A DNA stretch of 64,000 nucleotides from the NCBI GenBank assembly GCA_043818215.1, contig JBDRGC010000127.1, positions 1-64,000 on the forward strand, read 5' to 3'. Origin of the DNA: JBDRGC01 sp043818215 (GTDB taxonomy: Bacteria > Chloroflexota > Anaerolineae > Anaerolineales > UBA11858). This document shows positions 1-8,194 of this stretch, piece after piece. Position 1 is the stretch's first letter. The number at the start of each line of letters is the position of its first letter. Both the position numbers and the translations under genes were made by a program. Below the pieces are notes generated by a model that was given only the letters and a program-made list of their open reading frames with translations, did no database searches and was not told where the DNA came from.

Positions 1-312
1 GAAGGGCTTGGTGATGTAGTCATCAGCCCCCAATTCCAGTCCGATGAGTTGATCACTCTCTTCAGCGCGCGCGGTGAGCATGATGATGGGCACGTCCGAC
101 TCGCGCCGCAGTGCCCGGCAGACATCAAGCCCATCCATGCCCGGCAGCATCAAGTCGAGCACGATCAGGTTGGGGCGTTCGCGGCGCGCCGCGGCCAGGG
201 CTGTATTCCCGTCAGCGGCAGTAAGCACGCGGTATCCGCTCCGCTCGAGGTAATCACACGCCAGCTTGACGATTTTGGGTTCGTCATCCACTACCAGAAT
301 TGTTTCGTTCAT
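1..312 (-). CDS. Response regulator receiver domain, partial (OmpR-like)
   Basis: The ATG is at 312-310 and the reading frame runs off the left window edge, so only the first 104 residues are visible. They form a complete-looking CheY-type receiver: acidic pair at residues 9-10, phospho-acceptor Asp53 in a VLDLMLPGMDG context, Thr80 in MLTA, and Lys102 in the final KPF. The sequence style (ESDVPIIMLTAR, GADDYITKPF) is that of OmpR/PhoB regulators, which carry a DNA-binding winged helix beyond the part seen here. A partner kinase is not next to it within the window; the histidine kinase at 52099 is on the other strand 52 kb away and need not be related. Confidence 0.93.
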   Translation of the reverse strand, partial: MNETILVVDDEPKIVKLACDYLERSGYRVLTAADGNTALAAARRERPNLIVLDLMLPGMDGLDVCRALRRESDVPIIMLTARAEESDQLIGLELGADDYITKPF

Positions 313-367
313 CTAAGGCTCCCAGCCATCTTTTTACCACGAGCAGCATGAACGTGCAAACATCTCT

Positions 368-417
368 GCCGACGCAGGTGCGACGCACTTCCAAAAGTGC
401 GTCGCACCTGCGTCGGC
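368..417. repeat. Perfect 23-bp inverted repeat (GTGCGTCGCAC family)
   Basis: Arms at 368-390 and 395-417 are perfectly complementary around a CCAA loop. The core GGTGCGACGCACTT recurs at 1199-1215, 37205-37243 and about 45943-46020, so this is a dispersed element as well as a strong hairpin. It lies downstream of the minus-strand gene at 441-917, but no T-run follows, so a terminator role is not supported. Confidence 0.85.
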
Positions 418-440
418 GGTTTTTGCGGTATTGCCAAACA

Positions 441-917
441 TTATATCCAGCGTCGCACCTGGCGCGTATATTCCAACCAGTCGCGGTCGAACTTCTCTGC
501 GAGCATTTGCTCTTCGACTCTGATGAATACCACATTCATCAGCGCAATGAAGACCGGGATCACCACAAAGGGCGTCAGTGACCCCAACACGGCGGCTACT
601 CCGGTGAGTATCAGCACGAATCCGAGATACATCGGGTTTCTGCTGAGGCCAAAAACACTTTCTGTCACCAGAATACTTGATTCTTCATGGGGTTTGACAC
701 TCGTGTTGACCTTGCGAAAGATATTGTCGGCAACAATGTTAATGGCGATTCCAAGCATCAATGGAAAGCTACCGAGTAAATTCCAGGGTGAGGGGATGAT
801 CGCCCTCACTGGAAATGCGAAATGGAGCGCTATCATCACCGCCAGAGAGATCAACAAGTACGTTGGGGGCAATATGATTTTGCCAGTTTTTTGTGTGACA
901 GAATGAACCTTTGACAT
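441..917 (-). CDS. Isoprenylcysteine carboxyl methyltransferase (ICMT/PEMT)-like membrane protein
   Basis: This is a 158-residue integral membrane protein with about four hydrophobic segments. Its C-terminal half carries the ICMT/PEMT signature: SRNPMYLGF, then a hydrophobic stretch, then RVEEQMLAEKFDRDWLEY and a terminal RRW. Members of this family methylate small lipophilic or thiol substrates using SAM, with the SAM site at the cytosolic C-terminus. The true substrate cannot be read from sequence. The ATG is at 917-915. The gene is on the minus strand like its neighbours but separated by 12 bp from the short ORF upstream. Confidence 0.8.
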   Translation of the reverse strand: MSKVHSVTQKTGKIILPPTYLLISLAVMIALHFAFPVRAIIPSPWNLLGSFPLMLGIAINIVADNIFRKVNTSVKPHEESSILVTESVFGLSRNPMYLGFVLILTGVAAVLGSLTPFVVIPVFIALMNVVFIRVEEQMLAEKFDRDWLEYTRQVRRWI

Positions 918-929
918 GCTTTCTCCCTT

Positions 930-1145
930 TCAAGCTGCGTATTGAGAAGTATCAGCGCGGACGAACAGCACCGCTTCCTGATCTTCGAAGTCGATTTTCC
1001 ATTCAGATCGTGTACGGAAGATTTGAATCAGTGCCCTGTCGCTGTGGTTATCGAAAGCCAGATACTGGACCCGGTACTTATCGAGCATTTTCATCAGGTT
1101 ATTGCTTGAGCCAACTTTTGTTGAGTTGGCAATTCGATCTTTCAT
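930..1145 (-). pseudogene. Probable C-terminal remnant of a large membrane glycosyltransferase
   Basis: This 71-codon ORF (ATG at 1145) has no recognisable complete domain. Its middle (RVQYLAFDNHSDRALI, then FRTRSEW and DFEDQEAVLFVRAD) reads like the soluble C-terminal tail found at the end of multi-spanning GT-C-type proteins, where a short alpha/beta segment ends in an acidic motif and VFVR. Nothing upstream encodes the membrane part. I therefore call it a truncated remnant, although a small independent protein cannot be excluded. Confidence 0.4.
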
Positions 1146-1228
1146 TTTTCTTCCTCTTGGTACAAGAATTTTGGGCGGGGTTCAACACAACCCCGCCCAA
1201 AAGTGCGTCGCACCTGCGTTACGGTTGA

Positions 1229-1693
1229 TTATTCCTCTGCTGGGGATTCGTCCTTATCGGGAGTGGCTTGCTTGTCTTCGGGGGGCTGCCAATCCCGGGC
1301 CCAGGGGCATCCAGCGGCCCAATAGGGCATTCCTCTGCGGGGACCACGCCGGCCTCCATTCCACCCCTCGACATTTGGGCCTCCAGCTACATGCCAAGCC
1401 CGGAAGCGGAATAAGCCGCCAATCCCAAAGAGCAGCATCAGGAGCAGCCCGCCGCCACAGATCAAACCCGGGATGGGAAAGAACGGCATAAAACCTGGAT
1501 GCGGTCTGAATGGCAGCCCAGAGGGGGCGAAGCTGTGAGGAAATACTATCGCACTTTGATCTTCGATGGATGAAGAATCCGCCGCGTAGCCGTAGGCATA
1601 TCCGGCCCGAAAAATCGCCGCACCGCCTGCAATCAGTAAGGCGATGACAAGCAGCGTTACTACTACCTTCCAAAAACTTACTTTCCAAAACAT
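1229..1693 (-). CDS. Small two-TM membrane protein of unknown function
   Basis: The 154-residue product has hydrophobic segments at about residues 8-28 and 74-96, separated by a Pro/Phe/His-rich stretch, and ends in a Gly/Arg/Trp-rich then acidic tail. A GGAGGTAAGAA Shine-Dalgarno stretch directly precedes the ATG at 1693, which fixes the start. I do not recognise a named family. Proteins of this look are often encoded near two-component regulators, and a response regulator gene lies about 0.9 kb downstream on the same strand, so a role linked to it is possible but only inferred. Confidence 0.6.
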   Translation of the reverse strand: MFWKVSFWKVVVTLLVIALLIAGGAAIFRAGYAYGYAADSSSIEDQSAIVFPHSFAPSGLPFRPHPGFMPFFPIPGLICGGGLLLMLLFGIGGLFRFRAWHVAGGPNVEGWNGGRRGPRRGMPYWAAGCPWARDWQPPEDKQATPDKDESPAEE

Positions 1694-1749
1694 TTCTTAC
1701 CTCCATATTTTTGGGTTCTCTGGGACGTCTCACTCCGTGGAAGAAGGTC

Positions 1750-1793
1750 GGGGGATGAATTTTGGCGGGCCGACCCGCCAAAATTCATCCCCC
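1750..1793. repeat. Perfect 20-bp inverted repeat, 4-nt loop
   Basis: The arms at 1750-1769 and 1774-1793 are exactly complementary around CCGA. It lies between two minus-strand genes (1966-2730 and 1229-1693). No T-run follows on the transcribed strand, so a Rho-independent terminator is not clear. A second small hairpin (ACGGGCAG / CTGCCCGT) is at 1836-1858. Confidence 0.7.
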
Positions 1794-1934
1794 TATTACC
1801 TCACTACGAAAAATCTCAAAGAACCTTTTTTTGATACGGGCAGTTAGATGCTGCCCGTTGGATTAGTTATCCCCAGTATCCTGCAAACCTGTGAAGGAAT
1901 TATGAAGAGGTATGGGAAATGTGGTGAAGGTTCG

Positions 1935-1972
1935 AAGCGAATCAGCGAGTCGGCGAGTCAGCGAGTCAGCGG
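1935..1972. repeat. Low-complexity repeat, GCGAGTCA phrase (single arm)
   Basis: Repeated AGTCAGCGAGTCGGCGAG-type units, the same phrase family as the full palindrome at 27866-28060. The stop codon of the nitroreductase gene (1968-1966) lies inside it. Confidence 0.8.
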
Positions 1973-2730
1973 TCGCCCGTGATGTCGAAACCACATCTTG
2001 CGAACTGTTTCAGCAGAGAGCGTGAAAACAGGTTTTGCCCCCACTTGCGGCAAATATGCTCTGTCCAGCTGTAGGTTTCGTAAGTGAAGGTTTCTTCGCG
2101 ATCTCCTTCGATGGGAAGCATAGCCTTCCGTTCGCGGTAGTAATCTTGAGCGCGATAGCCATCGTCCATAACTTCCATGGAGTGGCGGATAAGTTCTGCA
2201 TCGAATTGGGGATACGTGTCCTCGAAGAGTACGAATTCCAGCGGGTAGCGCGGCCGGGGTGGAGGATTCTCGGCGGGGTAGCCCATCGTCAGCCCGACCA
2301 TAGGAAACACCCGCGGAGGCAATTTGTACGCTTCTATGATTCTCTCCGAGTTGAAGGGAATCCCTCCCAGGAAGCAAGTACCCATCCCCAGGCTCTCCGC
2401 GGCGATGACCATATTTTCAGCCATCAGAGCGGCATCCTGTAAGCCCATCAACAAGAGCGACAGGTCATCAACGGCCATTTCCCAGTTCCGCTCCGCCATG
2501 ATTAGCTCCCATTTATGTGAGTCTACACAAACGATAAAAAACAACGGCGATTTGAAGGGATTTTTATTTGCACGGCGTGATAGCAGCAAGCTGCAAAGCT
2601 GGGATGCAAACGGGGCCTGCTGTCCGGCACGCACCACCGTTTCGATGACTTCGTCTGACAGCGCGTCTGGTTTGTACTTACGGATGGATTTGCGATTGAG
2701 CATAGTTTCGATAATAGGATTGTTCAGCAT
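1966..2730 (-). CDS. Nitroreductase-family FMN oxidoreductase
   Basis: The 254-residue protein starts with the typical NPIIETMLNRKSIRKYKPD segment (the FMN-binding SIRKY motif) and continues with GLQDAALMAENMVIAAESLGMGTCFLG, the dimer/FMN core helix and GxG of NfsA/NfsB-type enzymes. Such proteins use NAD(P)H to reduce nitro or quinone compounds. An ATG at 2742 is in frame, but GGAGAAAATC precedes the ATG at 2730, so I prefer the latter. The last codons run into a GCGAGTCA repeat that supplies the stop, suggesting the original C-terminus has been replaced or extended. Confidence 0.9.
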   Translation of the reverse strand: MLNNPIIETMLNRKSIRKYKPDALSDEVIETVVRAGQQAPFASQLCSLLLSRRANKNPFKSPLFFIVCVDSHKWELIMAERNWEMAVDDLSLLLMGLQDAALMAENMVIAAESLGMGTCFLGGIPFNSERIIEAYKLPPRVFPMVGLTMGYPAENPPPRPRYPLEFVLFEDTYPQFDAELIRHSMEVMDDGYRAQDYYRERKAMLPIEGDREETFTYETYSWTEHICRKWGQNLFSRSLLKQFARCGFDITGDR

Positions 2731-2814
2731 GATTTTCTCCATTTAGGAACGAGAATTACCGCTCAGGCGGCACCCTGTAAATAACTTGCGCGTTTGTATC
2801 CTAACGAGAACGCC

Positions 2815-2997
2815 GGTTGAGTAGTGGAGGCACATGGTTTTTGTGCCGTAGCGTACACCTGCACTGCGTGTGGCGCAAGTGTCGAAACCCAGCGGATTAC
2901 GGCAAATTAGTCCATTTTCAAACCCCGCTTGGTTTCGACACCGTACCTGCGTTCGGTGCAGGTGTACGGCTCTCCGTACCTCCGAGCCTACTCAACC
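2815..2997. repeat. Large imperfect inverted repeat (GGTTGAGTAG / GTATCGAAAC family)
   Basis: The left end GGTTGAGTAG and right end CTACTCAACC are complementary, as are internal GTACACCTGCA / TGCAGGTGTAC and GTGTCGAAACC / GGTTTCGACAC blocks. A related shorter element sits at 15831-15905. It looks like a MITE or REP-like mobile hairpin without coding capacity. It fills much of the 2.74-3.39 kb gap, which otherwise holds only repeats. Confidence 0.65.
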
Positions 2998-3033
2998 TGC
3001 GCTACACTCAAATTTGGAAATGGACAAGTGAGA

Positions 3034-3161
3034 TGTGAAACGTGAAACGATTTTATCACGCATCACGCATCACCCCGAATGAATTCGGGGTCTGATATAG
3101 GAAACATGCTGAAGCATGTTGAGACACGCGTCACGCTCCACCCTCCACGCATCACGTTTCA
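3034..3161. repeat. CACGTTTCACG phrase palindrome
   Basis: GTGAAACGTGAAACG units followed downstream by CACGCATCACG and CATCACGTTTCAC units, with small internal hairpins (CCCCGAATGAATTCGGGG; AACATGCTGAAGCATGTT) between the arms. Confidence 0.75.
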
Positions 3162-3246
3162 CAAACAAGATGAATAATTCAAAAAAACATCAGATGTTAC
3201 GCGGTATAATCCACCGCATACGATCTTTACAGAATTTACGCAGTTG

Positions 3247-3348
3247 AGATCAAGTTTACCGCAGAGCACGCAAAGAGCGCAGAGAAATACTAAAAACAGC
3301 GCAAAACTCAGCGTTCTCGGCGTGCTCTGCGGTAAAAATTGACTTGAT
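3247..3348. repeat. Inverted repeat, TACCGCAGAGCACGC arms
   Basis: The left arm at about 3257-3271 and right arm at about 3320-3336 are complementary, and the outer ATCAAG / CTTGAT bases extend the pairing. It ends about 45 bp upstream of the B12-subunit gene and may be in its leader. Confidence 0.65.
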
Positions 3349-3393
3349 TCTATCTAAGTGTGTAACTCCTACTGTAGATACCCAGGAGGTGCA

Positions 3394-3804
3394 ATGAGCG
3401 AAGCAAAGCGAAAAATCCGCGCAATTGTGGCCAAACCCGGCCTCGACGGGCACGACCGCGGCGCTAAAGTAGTCGCCCGTGCCATGCGGGATGCCGGTAT
3501 GGAAGTAATCTACACTGGCCTGCGCCAAACCCCCGAAATGATCGCCGAAGCTGCATTACAGGAAGATGTCGATGTGGTGGGCCTGTCGATCCTATCGGGG
3601 GCGCACATGGCCCTGGCGCCGCGCGTGGTTGAACTATTGAAGGCCAATGGGCAGGAACATGTCAAAATATTCCTGGGTGGTATTATCCCCAATGAAGATG
3701 TCTCCAAATTGCTCGAAATGGGCGTGACGGGCATCTATGGCCCCGGAACCCTGACGGACAACATCGTGCGCGATATTCGTGCCGCGGTGTTGGGCGAGGC
3801 ATGA
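3394..3804 (+). CDS. Methylmalonyl-CoA mutase, cobalamin-binding subunit
   Basis: The 136-residue protein is a free-standing B12-binding domain of the methylmalonyl-CoA mutase family, which carries out succinyl-CoA/methylmalonyl-CoA isomerisation together with a separate catalytic subunit (not in this window). The cobalamin signature is clear: LDGHDRG at residues 17-23 with His20 as the cobalt ligand, then LSILSG at 64-69 and the LGGIIP loop at 94-99. An AGGAGGTGCA Shine-Dalgarno before the ATG at 3394 rules out the upstream in-frame start at 3358. The stop overlaps the start of meaB (ATGA), so the two are translationally coupled. Confidence 0.95.
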   Translation: MSEAKRKIRAIVAKPGLDGHDRGAKVVARAMRDAGMEVIYTGLRQTPEMIAEAALQEDVDVVGLSILSGAHMALAPRVVELLKANGQEHVKIFLGGIIPNEDVSKLLEMGVTGIYGPGTLTDNIVRDIRAAVLGEA

Positions 3805-4829
3805 CGCCACACATCACCCCCATCCTCACCGGCAACCGTCTGGCCCTTTCTCGCTTGCTTTCACAGATCGAGAACGATACCCCTGAGGGACGCGCCACCC
3901 TGAGTGCGTTGTTCTCTCATACAGGCCGCGCCTACCTGATCGGAGTTACGGGCGCAACCGGAACGGGGAAATCGTCCCTGGTCAACCGGCTGGCCTACTT
4001 TTACCGCCATCCCCCCGCAGACCAGGATTCGAAACGCGTGGCCGTGGTCGCGGTGGATCCTTCCAGCCCGTTCACAGGGGGCGCGTTTTTAGGCGACCGC
4101 ATCCGCATGAGAGATTTGGCCGGTGACCCCGGCGTCTTCATCCGCTCGATGGCTTCGCGCGGCTCCCTGGGCGGGCTGGCAAACGCCACTGCGGGGATGG
4201 TGCAGGCCTTCGATGCCGCCGGGTTCGAAATCATCCTGATCGAAACCGTTGGCGCAGGCCGGGCCGAGGTGGATATCGCCCGGCTGGCGCATACCACCCT
4301 GGTGGTCGAAGCTCCCGGCCTGGGCGACGACATTCAGGCCATCAAAGCGGGCATTTTGGAGATTGCCGATGTGTTGGTGATCAACAAGGCTGACCGGCCC
4401 GGCGTGGAGAATACGGAGCGCGCCCTAAAAGGAATGCTATCCCTGGCTCATCCCGTGGAGCGGGTTTTCCACCATCACGGGCAGCAGATGGCGGTGGCCT
4501 CCCACGTGGCGGAACCGGCGGGCGAGGCACCAATGTGGGTTCCGCCCATCCAGCGCACGATTGCCACCGAGGGCGCGGGCATCATCGAACTGGGGGCGTC
4601 GATTGCCCGCCACCGTGAACATCTGGAGCAAAGCGGCGAGTTGGAGCGCCGGGAGATCGCCCGCTTGCAGGCTGAACTCGAAAATCTGCTGCAAGCCACA
4701 CTGGTAACCCGCTGGCGGGAGAGCGTCACCGAGGCGCAGTATCAAGATGTGCTGGCCCGCCTGATAGTCCGTGGGATTTCCCCGCGGCAGGCAGTCAATG
4801 AATTGCTCAATGGAGGAATTCCAACATGA
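3801..4829 (+). CDS. meaB: Methylmalonyl-CoA mutase-associated GTPase MeaB
   Basis: This 342-residue G3E-family GTPase is the chaperone that loads and protects the cobalamin of methylmalonyl-CoA mutase. Visible motifs are the P-loop GATGTGKS at residues 51-58, the switch region with AVDPSSPFTGGAFLGDRIRM (about 84-103), ETVGAGRAEVDI (148-159) and the NKAD guanine-specificity motif at 195-198. Length and order match ArgK/MeaB. It overlaps the B12-subunit gene by 4 nt upstream and the acetyltransferase gene by 4 nt downstream, so all three form one operon. Confidence 0.96.
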   Translation: MTPHITPILTGNRLALSRLLSQIENDTPEGRATLSALFSHTGRAYLIGVTGATGTGKSSLVNRLAYFYRHPPADQDSKRVAVVAVDPSSPFTGGAFLGDRIRMRDLAGDPGVFIRSMASRGSLGGLANATAGMVQAFDAAGFEIILIETVGAGRAEVDIARLAHTTLVVEAPGLGDDIQAIKAGILEIADVLVINKADRPGVENTERALKGMLSLAHPVERVFHHHGQQMAVASHVAEPAGEAPMWVPPIQRTIATEGAGIIELGASIARHREHLEQSGELERREIARLQAELENLLQATLVTRWRESVTEAQYQDVLARLIVRGISPRQAVNELLNGGIPT

Positions 4830-5395
4830 TATTAGGCGAACGTATTCGCTTGCGTGCCCTGGATAAGGATGACTTGCCCCGCTTCGTCCAGTGGCTCAAT
4901 GACCCGGAGGTGCGGCATGGTTTAGCCATGTACCTGCCATTTTCTCAGACCGAGGAAGAGCAGTGGTTCGAAAATATGCTCAAATCCCCTCAAGAGCAGC
5001 ATCCTCTGATGATCGAAATCCAGGCTGGCGAAGACTGGGTGCCGGTGGGGAATGTCGGCCTCTTCGGTATCGACTGGCGCATCCGCAGTGCTGAAGTGGG
5101 TATTGCGATTGGAGAGAAGAAATACTGGAATCAAGGTTACGGGACAGATGCCTTGAAGCTGTTTCTGCAGCACGGGTTCAGCACTTTGAATCTCAACCGC
5201 ATCATGCTGCGAGTCTACGAGACAAACCCACGGGCTATTCGCTCTTACGAAAAAGCCGGCTTTGTCCACGAAGGCCGCCAACGTCAGGCTCACTTCCACA
5301 ATGGCGAGTATGTGGATGTTTTGCTGCTAAGTGTGCTGCGCTCAGAGTGGGGGGACGCACTCCCGTGCGTCACTACAAACCAGCCAGGTTCGTAG
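4826..5395 (+). CDS. GNAT-family N-acetyltransferase (RimJ/RimL-like)
   Basis: The 189-residue protein has the acetyltransferase_3 layout: an N-terminal GERIRLRALDKDDLPRFVQWLNDPEV segment, then EVGIAIGEKKYWNQGYGTDALKL (the acetyl-CoA motif A) at about 91-113, and a motif B ending NPRAIRSYEKAGFVHEGRQR. The substrate (protein N-terminus or small amine) is unknown. GGAGGAATTCCAAC precedes the start, which overlaps the meaB stop. The final residues (from about GDALPCVTT) are encoded by the GACGCACTCCCGTGCG repeat at 5350-5455, so the C-terminus has been extended or replaced by repeat sequence. Confidence 0.88.
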   Translation: MILGERIRLRALDKDDLPRFVQWLNDPEVRHGLAMYLPFSQTEEEQWFENMLKSPQEQHPLMIEIQAGEDWVPVGNVGLFGIDWRIRSAEVGIAIGEKKYWNQGYGTDALKLFLQHGFSTLNLNRIMLRVYETNPRAIRSYEKAGFVHEGRQRQAHFHNGEYVDVLLLSVLRSEWGDALPCVTTNQPGS

Positions 5396-5455
5396 TAGGG
5401 GACGAGAGTGCCCGTAGTGTTGGGTGGGACGCACTCTCGTGCGTTACTACGAACT
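5350..5455. repeat. Three-unit alternating repeat (GACGCACTCxCGTGCG)
   Basis: Similar units occur at 5354-5376 (direct), 5388-5414 (inverted) and 5428-5454 (direct), each containing CGTAGTA or its complement. The block overlaps the 3' end of the GNAT gene. Confidence 0.65.
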
Positions 5456-5575
5456 TAAGTTAAGGGCTGTTGGCTGACGGATCACGGATCCGCCAGGAGC
5501 AAAATAGATGTTCCTGCCCTGCTCCAGGCGGATTCGCAATCCGCCGATGGCTTAACTTAATGACATTGACTACAA
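5453..5575. repeat. Inverted repeat with TTAAGTTAAG ends, related to 6633-6807
   Basis: The ends TTAAGTTAAG (5455) and CTTAACTTAA (5551) pair, and an inner GGCGGATTCGCAATCCGCC hairpin is at 5527-5545. The right flank (ATGGCTTAACTTAATGACAT) is the reverse complement of bases near 6637-6660, on the other side of the PRPP synthetase gene. The two elements therefore flank that gene in opposite orientation. Confidence 0.55.
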
Positions 5576-5603
5576 ACCGAGTATAAACCGATTGGAGATA
5601 GGT

Positions 5604-6599
5604 ATGCACAAAAAAAATCAGCGCAGTGATGGTTGTGGAATGTATGGCGATATAAAGCTGTTTGCTGGTACGGCTTCTCCTGATTTGGCTGCCAAAATTT
5701 CCAAATATCTGAATGTCCCCTTGAGCGATCATAATGTGCAGCACTTTTCCAACGATAATCTGTGGGTGCGGCTGCACAACAGCGTGCGCGGACAAGATGT
5801 GTATGTGATCCAGACCACCTCGCGGCCCGTACACCGGAACCTGATGGAATTATTGATCACGCTGCAAACCCTGCGGCTGGACTCCGCGGGCCGTGTGACG
5901 GCAGTGCTGCCGTATATGTGCTATGCCCGCTCAGATAAAAAGGATAAACCCCGCGTTCCCATCACGGCTCGTCTGGTAGCAGATATGATCGAAATTGCCG
6001 GCGCAGACCGCTATATGACTCTCGATTTGCATGCCGGGCAAATTCAAGGTTTTTTCTCCATCCCCGGTGATGTGTTGAGTGCCTTTCATATTTTGATAGA
6101 TCATATTCTCGACATCCGTGATACATTGAAAGACCCTGTCGTTGTGACCGCTGACCTGGGATTTGCCAAAAAGGGACGCAATTTTGCGGCTGCGATGGAT
6201 GCCTCGATGGCATTTGTCGAAAAACGCCGCACCGGCGGCGATGGTCATCCCGAAGCGCTGACCTTGATTGGCGATGTGGCGGGACGCGACGTGATTGTCG
6301 TGGATGACGAGGTCGACACTGGCGGTTCGGTCGCGCAAGCGGTTAATCTGGTGAAAAAACATGGCGCTCGCCATATATATTTGGTTTTCATTCATCCGAT
6401 ATTCTCCGATGGAGCTGTGGAAACGCTAGCAGCTCTGCCTGTCACCCAGATCATCACCACCGACACAGTGCCAATCCCGCCCGAAAAGCTTGCCCTGCTC
6501 GAAGGTAAGCTGAACATCTGCTCCGTAGCACCCTTGCTGGGGGAGGTCATCCGCCGTGCCCACGAAGGCCGCAGTGTGGGTGAGATGTTCAATGAGTGA
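5604..6599 (+). CDS. prs: Ribose-phosphate pyrophosphokinase (PRPP synthetase)
   Basis: The 331-residue enzyme makes PRPP from ribose 5-phosphate and ATP in the cytosol. Typical motifs are present: the catalytic flexible loop near YARSDKKDKPRVPITAR (107-123), the DLHAGQIQGFF motif (141-151), and the PRPP-binding loop VVDDEVDTGGS (232-242). A GGAGATAGGT stretch lies before the ATG at 5604; a TTG at 5592 is also in frame, and an ATG at 5640 starts closer to the conserved domain. The first 12 residues are not conserved-looking. The gene stands alone between two related inverted repeats. Confidence 0.95.
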   Translation: MHKKNQRSDGCGMYGDIKLFAGTASPDLAAKISKYLNVPLSDHNVQHFSNDNLWVRLHNSVRGQDVYVIQTTSRPVHRNLMELLITLQTLRLDSAGRVTAVLPYMCYARSDKKDKPRVPITARLVADMIEIAGADRYMTLDLHAGQIQGFFSIPGDVLSAFHILIDHILDIRDTLKDPVVVTADLGFAKKGRNFAAAMDASMAFVEKRRTGGDGHPEALTLIGDVAGRDVIVVDDEVDTGGSVAQAVNLVKKHGARHIYLVFIHPIFSDGAVETLAALPVTQIITTDTVPIPPEKLALLEGKLNICSVAPLLGEVIRRAHEGRSVGEMFNE

Positions 6600-6603
6600 G
6601 AGC

Positions 6604-6963
6604 CAGTTTTCAGTATTCAGTATTCAGTGGACAGTCAATGTCATTAAGTGTAGCCATCGGCGTATTATCGCGCAGCATCCCCTTGCGGGACGAATCCGCC
6701 TGGAGCATGTCAAAAATCCCTGTTTCGCTCCTGTCGAATCCGTCCTACAAAGGGGATGCTGTACGATGATCTGATAGACACCAACCCTTAATTTAATGAC
6801 ATAGACTGAAAACTGAACACTGAAAACTATAACATGCCCGAGTGGTGGTTAGATGACCAAATCACAAAATGTTCTAGCCGCCGTCCTCGGCGGCGGGGAC
6901 GCCGCTGGGAGCAACTTTGACGACTGTCCACTGAACACTGAATACTGAACACTGATAACTGCA
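6604..6963. repeat. Intergenic repeats: CAGTATTCAGTGGA phrase plus inverted element
   Basis: This 365-bp gap has no gene I can support. It contains CAGTATTCAGT units at 6608-6634, an inverted element whose ends resemble 5453-5575 (AGTCAATGTCATTAAG near 6633; AATTTAATGACATAGACT near 6790), and ACTGAACACTGAATACTG units at 6806-6828 and 6926-6960. ACATGCCCGA occurs both at 6832 and at the fpg start (6965), so the gene's first bases appear duplicated. Confidence 0.7.
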
Positions 6964-6965
6964 AC

Positions 6966-7829
6966 ATGCCCGAACTGCCTGAAATCGAGACTTTCCGCAG
7001 GAGATTTCTCCGGGGAGACGAGGACACTCCCCCGCTGCTGGGGAGGCGCGTTACCGGGATCGATCTGCTCTGGGCGCGCACGTTAGACTCCCCCTCGCCG
7101 GAGGAATTCGAGGCCCGCATCGTTGGGCAAAGTATCGGGGATATTGGCCGCCGGGGGAAGTATCTGCTCCTTCACCTGTCCACTGACACCCTGGCGATGC
7201 ATCTGCGGATGAGCGGGGACTTGTGGGTCGAGGCGGGTGCGGCTCCCGTTGCCGCCCACCACCGCCTGCTGCTCAACCTGGATGGCGGCATCCGTCTGGC
7301 CTTCAACGACACGCGCAAATTTGGGCGTGTCTGGCTTTTAGCGGATACTGAAACCCTGCTGGGGAAGCTTGGCCCGGAACCGCTGGGGGATTCCTTCACC
7401 CCCGCTCTTTTCTACGCCGGCCTGCAAACCCGCCGCCGTCAGATCAAGCCCCTGCTCCTCGACCAGAGATTCCTGGCCGGGATGGGCAATATCTACACAG
7501 ACGAAGCCCTGCATCTCGCCGGGCTGCATCCCCAAGCCCGCTCAAGTGCGTTGACATGGGAACAGGCCGCCCGCCTGTGGGAGAGTATCCGGCATGTGCT
7601 GCAAGAGGGCATCCGCCGCAACGGAGCCAGCATAGACTGGGTTTACCGCGGCGGCGACTTCCAGAATTATTTTCAAGTCTATCAGCGTACCGGGGAACCG
7701 TGTTATAAGTGCGGAACACCCATCGAGCGCATCGTCGTCGGGCAGCGCGGTACGCATTTTTGCCCGCAGTGCCAGCCCGCCTTTCCCCCACTAATTGGGT
7801 CGAAACAGAACGCAGATGACATGGATTAA
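6966..7829 (+). CDS. mutM: Formamidopyrimidine-DNA glycosylase
   Basis: The 287-residue base-excision repair enzyme removes oxidised purines and nicks the DNA. The catalytic Pro2 and Glu3 are present (MPELPEIET), as are Lys65 in RRGKYLL, the MGNIYTDEAL helix-two-turn-helix region (173-182), and a C-terminal zinc finger with Cys246, Cys249, Cys266 and Cys269 plus Arg261. The last about 17 residues go beyond the finger. The ATG is immediately behind a CAGTATTCAGT-phrase repeat and no clear Shine-Dalgarno remains. Confidence 0.97.
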   Translation: MPELPEIETFRRRFLRGDEDTPPLLGRRVTGIDLLWARTLDSPSPEEFEARIVGQSIGDIGRRGKYLLLHLSTDTLAMHLRMSGDLWVEAGAAPVAAHHRLLLNLDGGIRLAFNDTRKFGRVWLLADTETLLGKLGPEPLGDSFTPALFYAGLQTRRRQIKPLLLDQRFLAGMGNIYTDEALHLAGLHPQARSSALTWEQAARLWESIRHVLQEGIRRNGASIDWVYRGGDFQNYFQVYQRTGEPCYKCGTPIERIVVGQRGTHFCPQCQPAFPPLIGSKQNADDMD

Positions 7830-8160
7830 GCGGATTGACGCTGATTTTATTTTTTTTTTCTACCGTACATTTGAATTGACGGTTAGTCAAATGGAACACG
7901 GATTACACGGATTTGACGGATTTTCACGGATTCAAATACGATTTTAAGAAAACCGAGTCTCTGCCTGATAAATTTCCCCCCGAAAAAATCCGCGACATCG
8001 TGCCCTGTGGGTAAAATCTGCCCAATCCGCGTAACACCTGCACTTGCCGCAGGTGCAAGTGTCCGCGTTCTATACTATAGATGTACGGTAGAGAATTTTT
8101 TAAAAGAATCAGCGGTGATCCGCTTAATCCGCGTTATCCGCGTTCCATTCAAGCTACTTT
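7828..8160. repeat. Large imperfect palindrome (CGGATTTCACGG phrase and TCTACCGTACAT ends)
   Basis: The left half has TTAAGCGGATT and TCTACCGTACAT (7858), and the right half has ATGTACGGTAGA (8081) and GATCCGCTTAATCCGCG (about 8117). In between are ACACGGATT units. The block TGCAAGTGTCCGCGTTCTAT near 8062 is shared with the element at 63370-63445, so a dispersed hairpin is nested here. No gene is seen in this gap. Confidence 0.65.
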
Positions 8161-8194
8161 CAGCAGCCCCCTGAACTCCTTACAAAGAAACCTC

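Noticed and set aside
1750..1793. Rho-independent terminator
   Set aside because: The stem is strong but no T-run follows on either transcribed strand, so I list it only as an inverted repeat.
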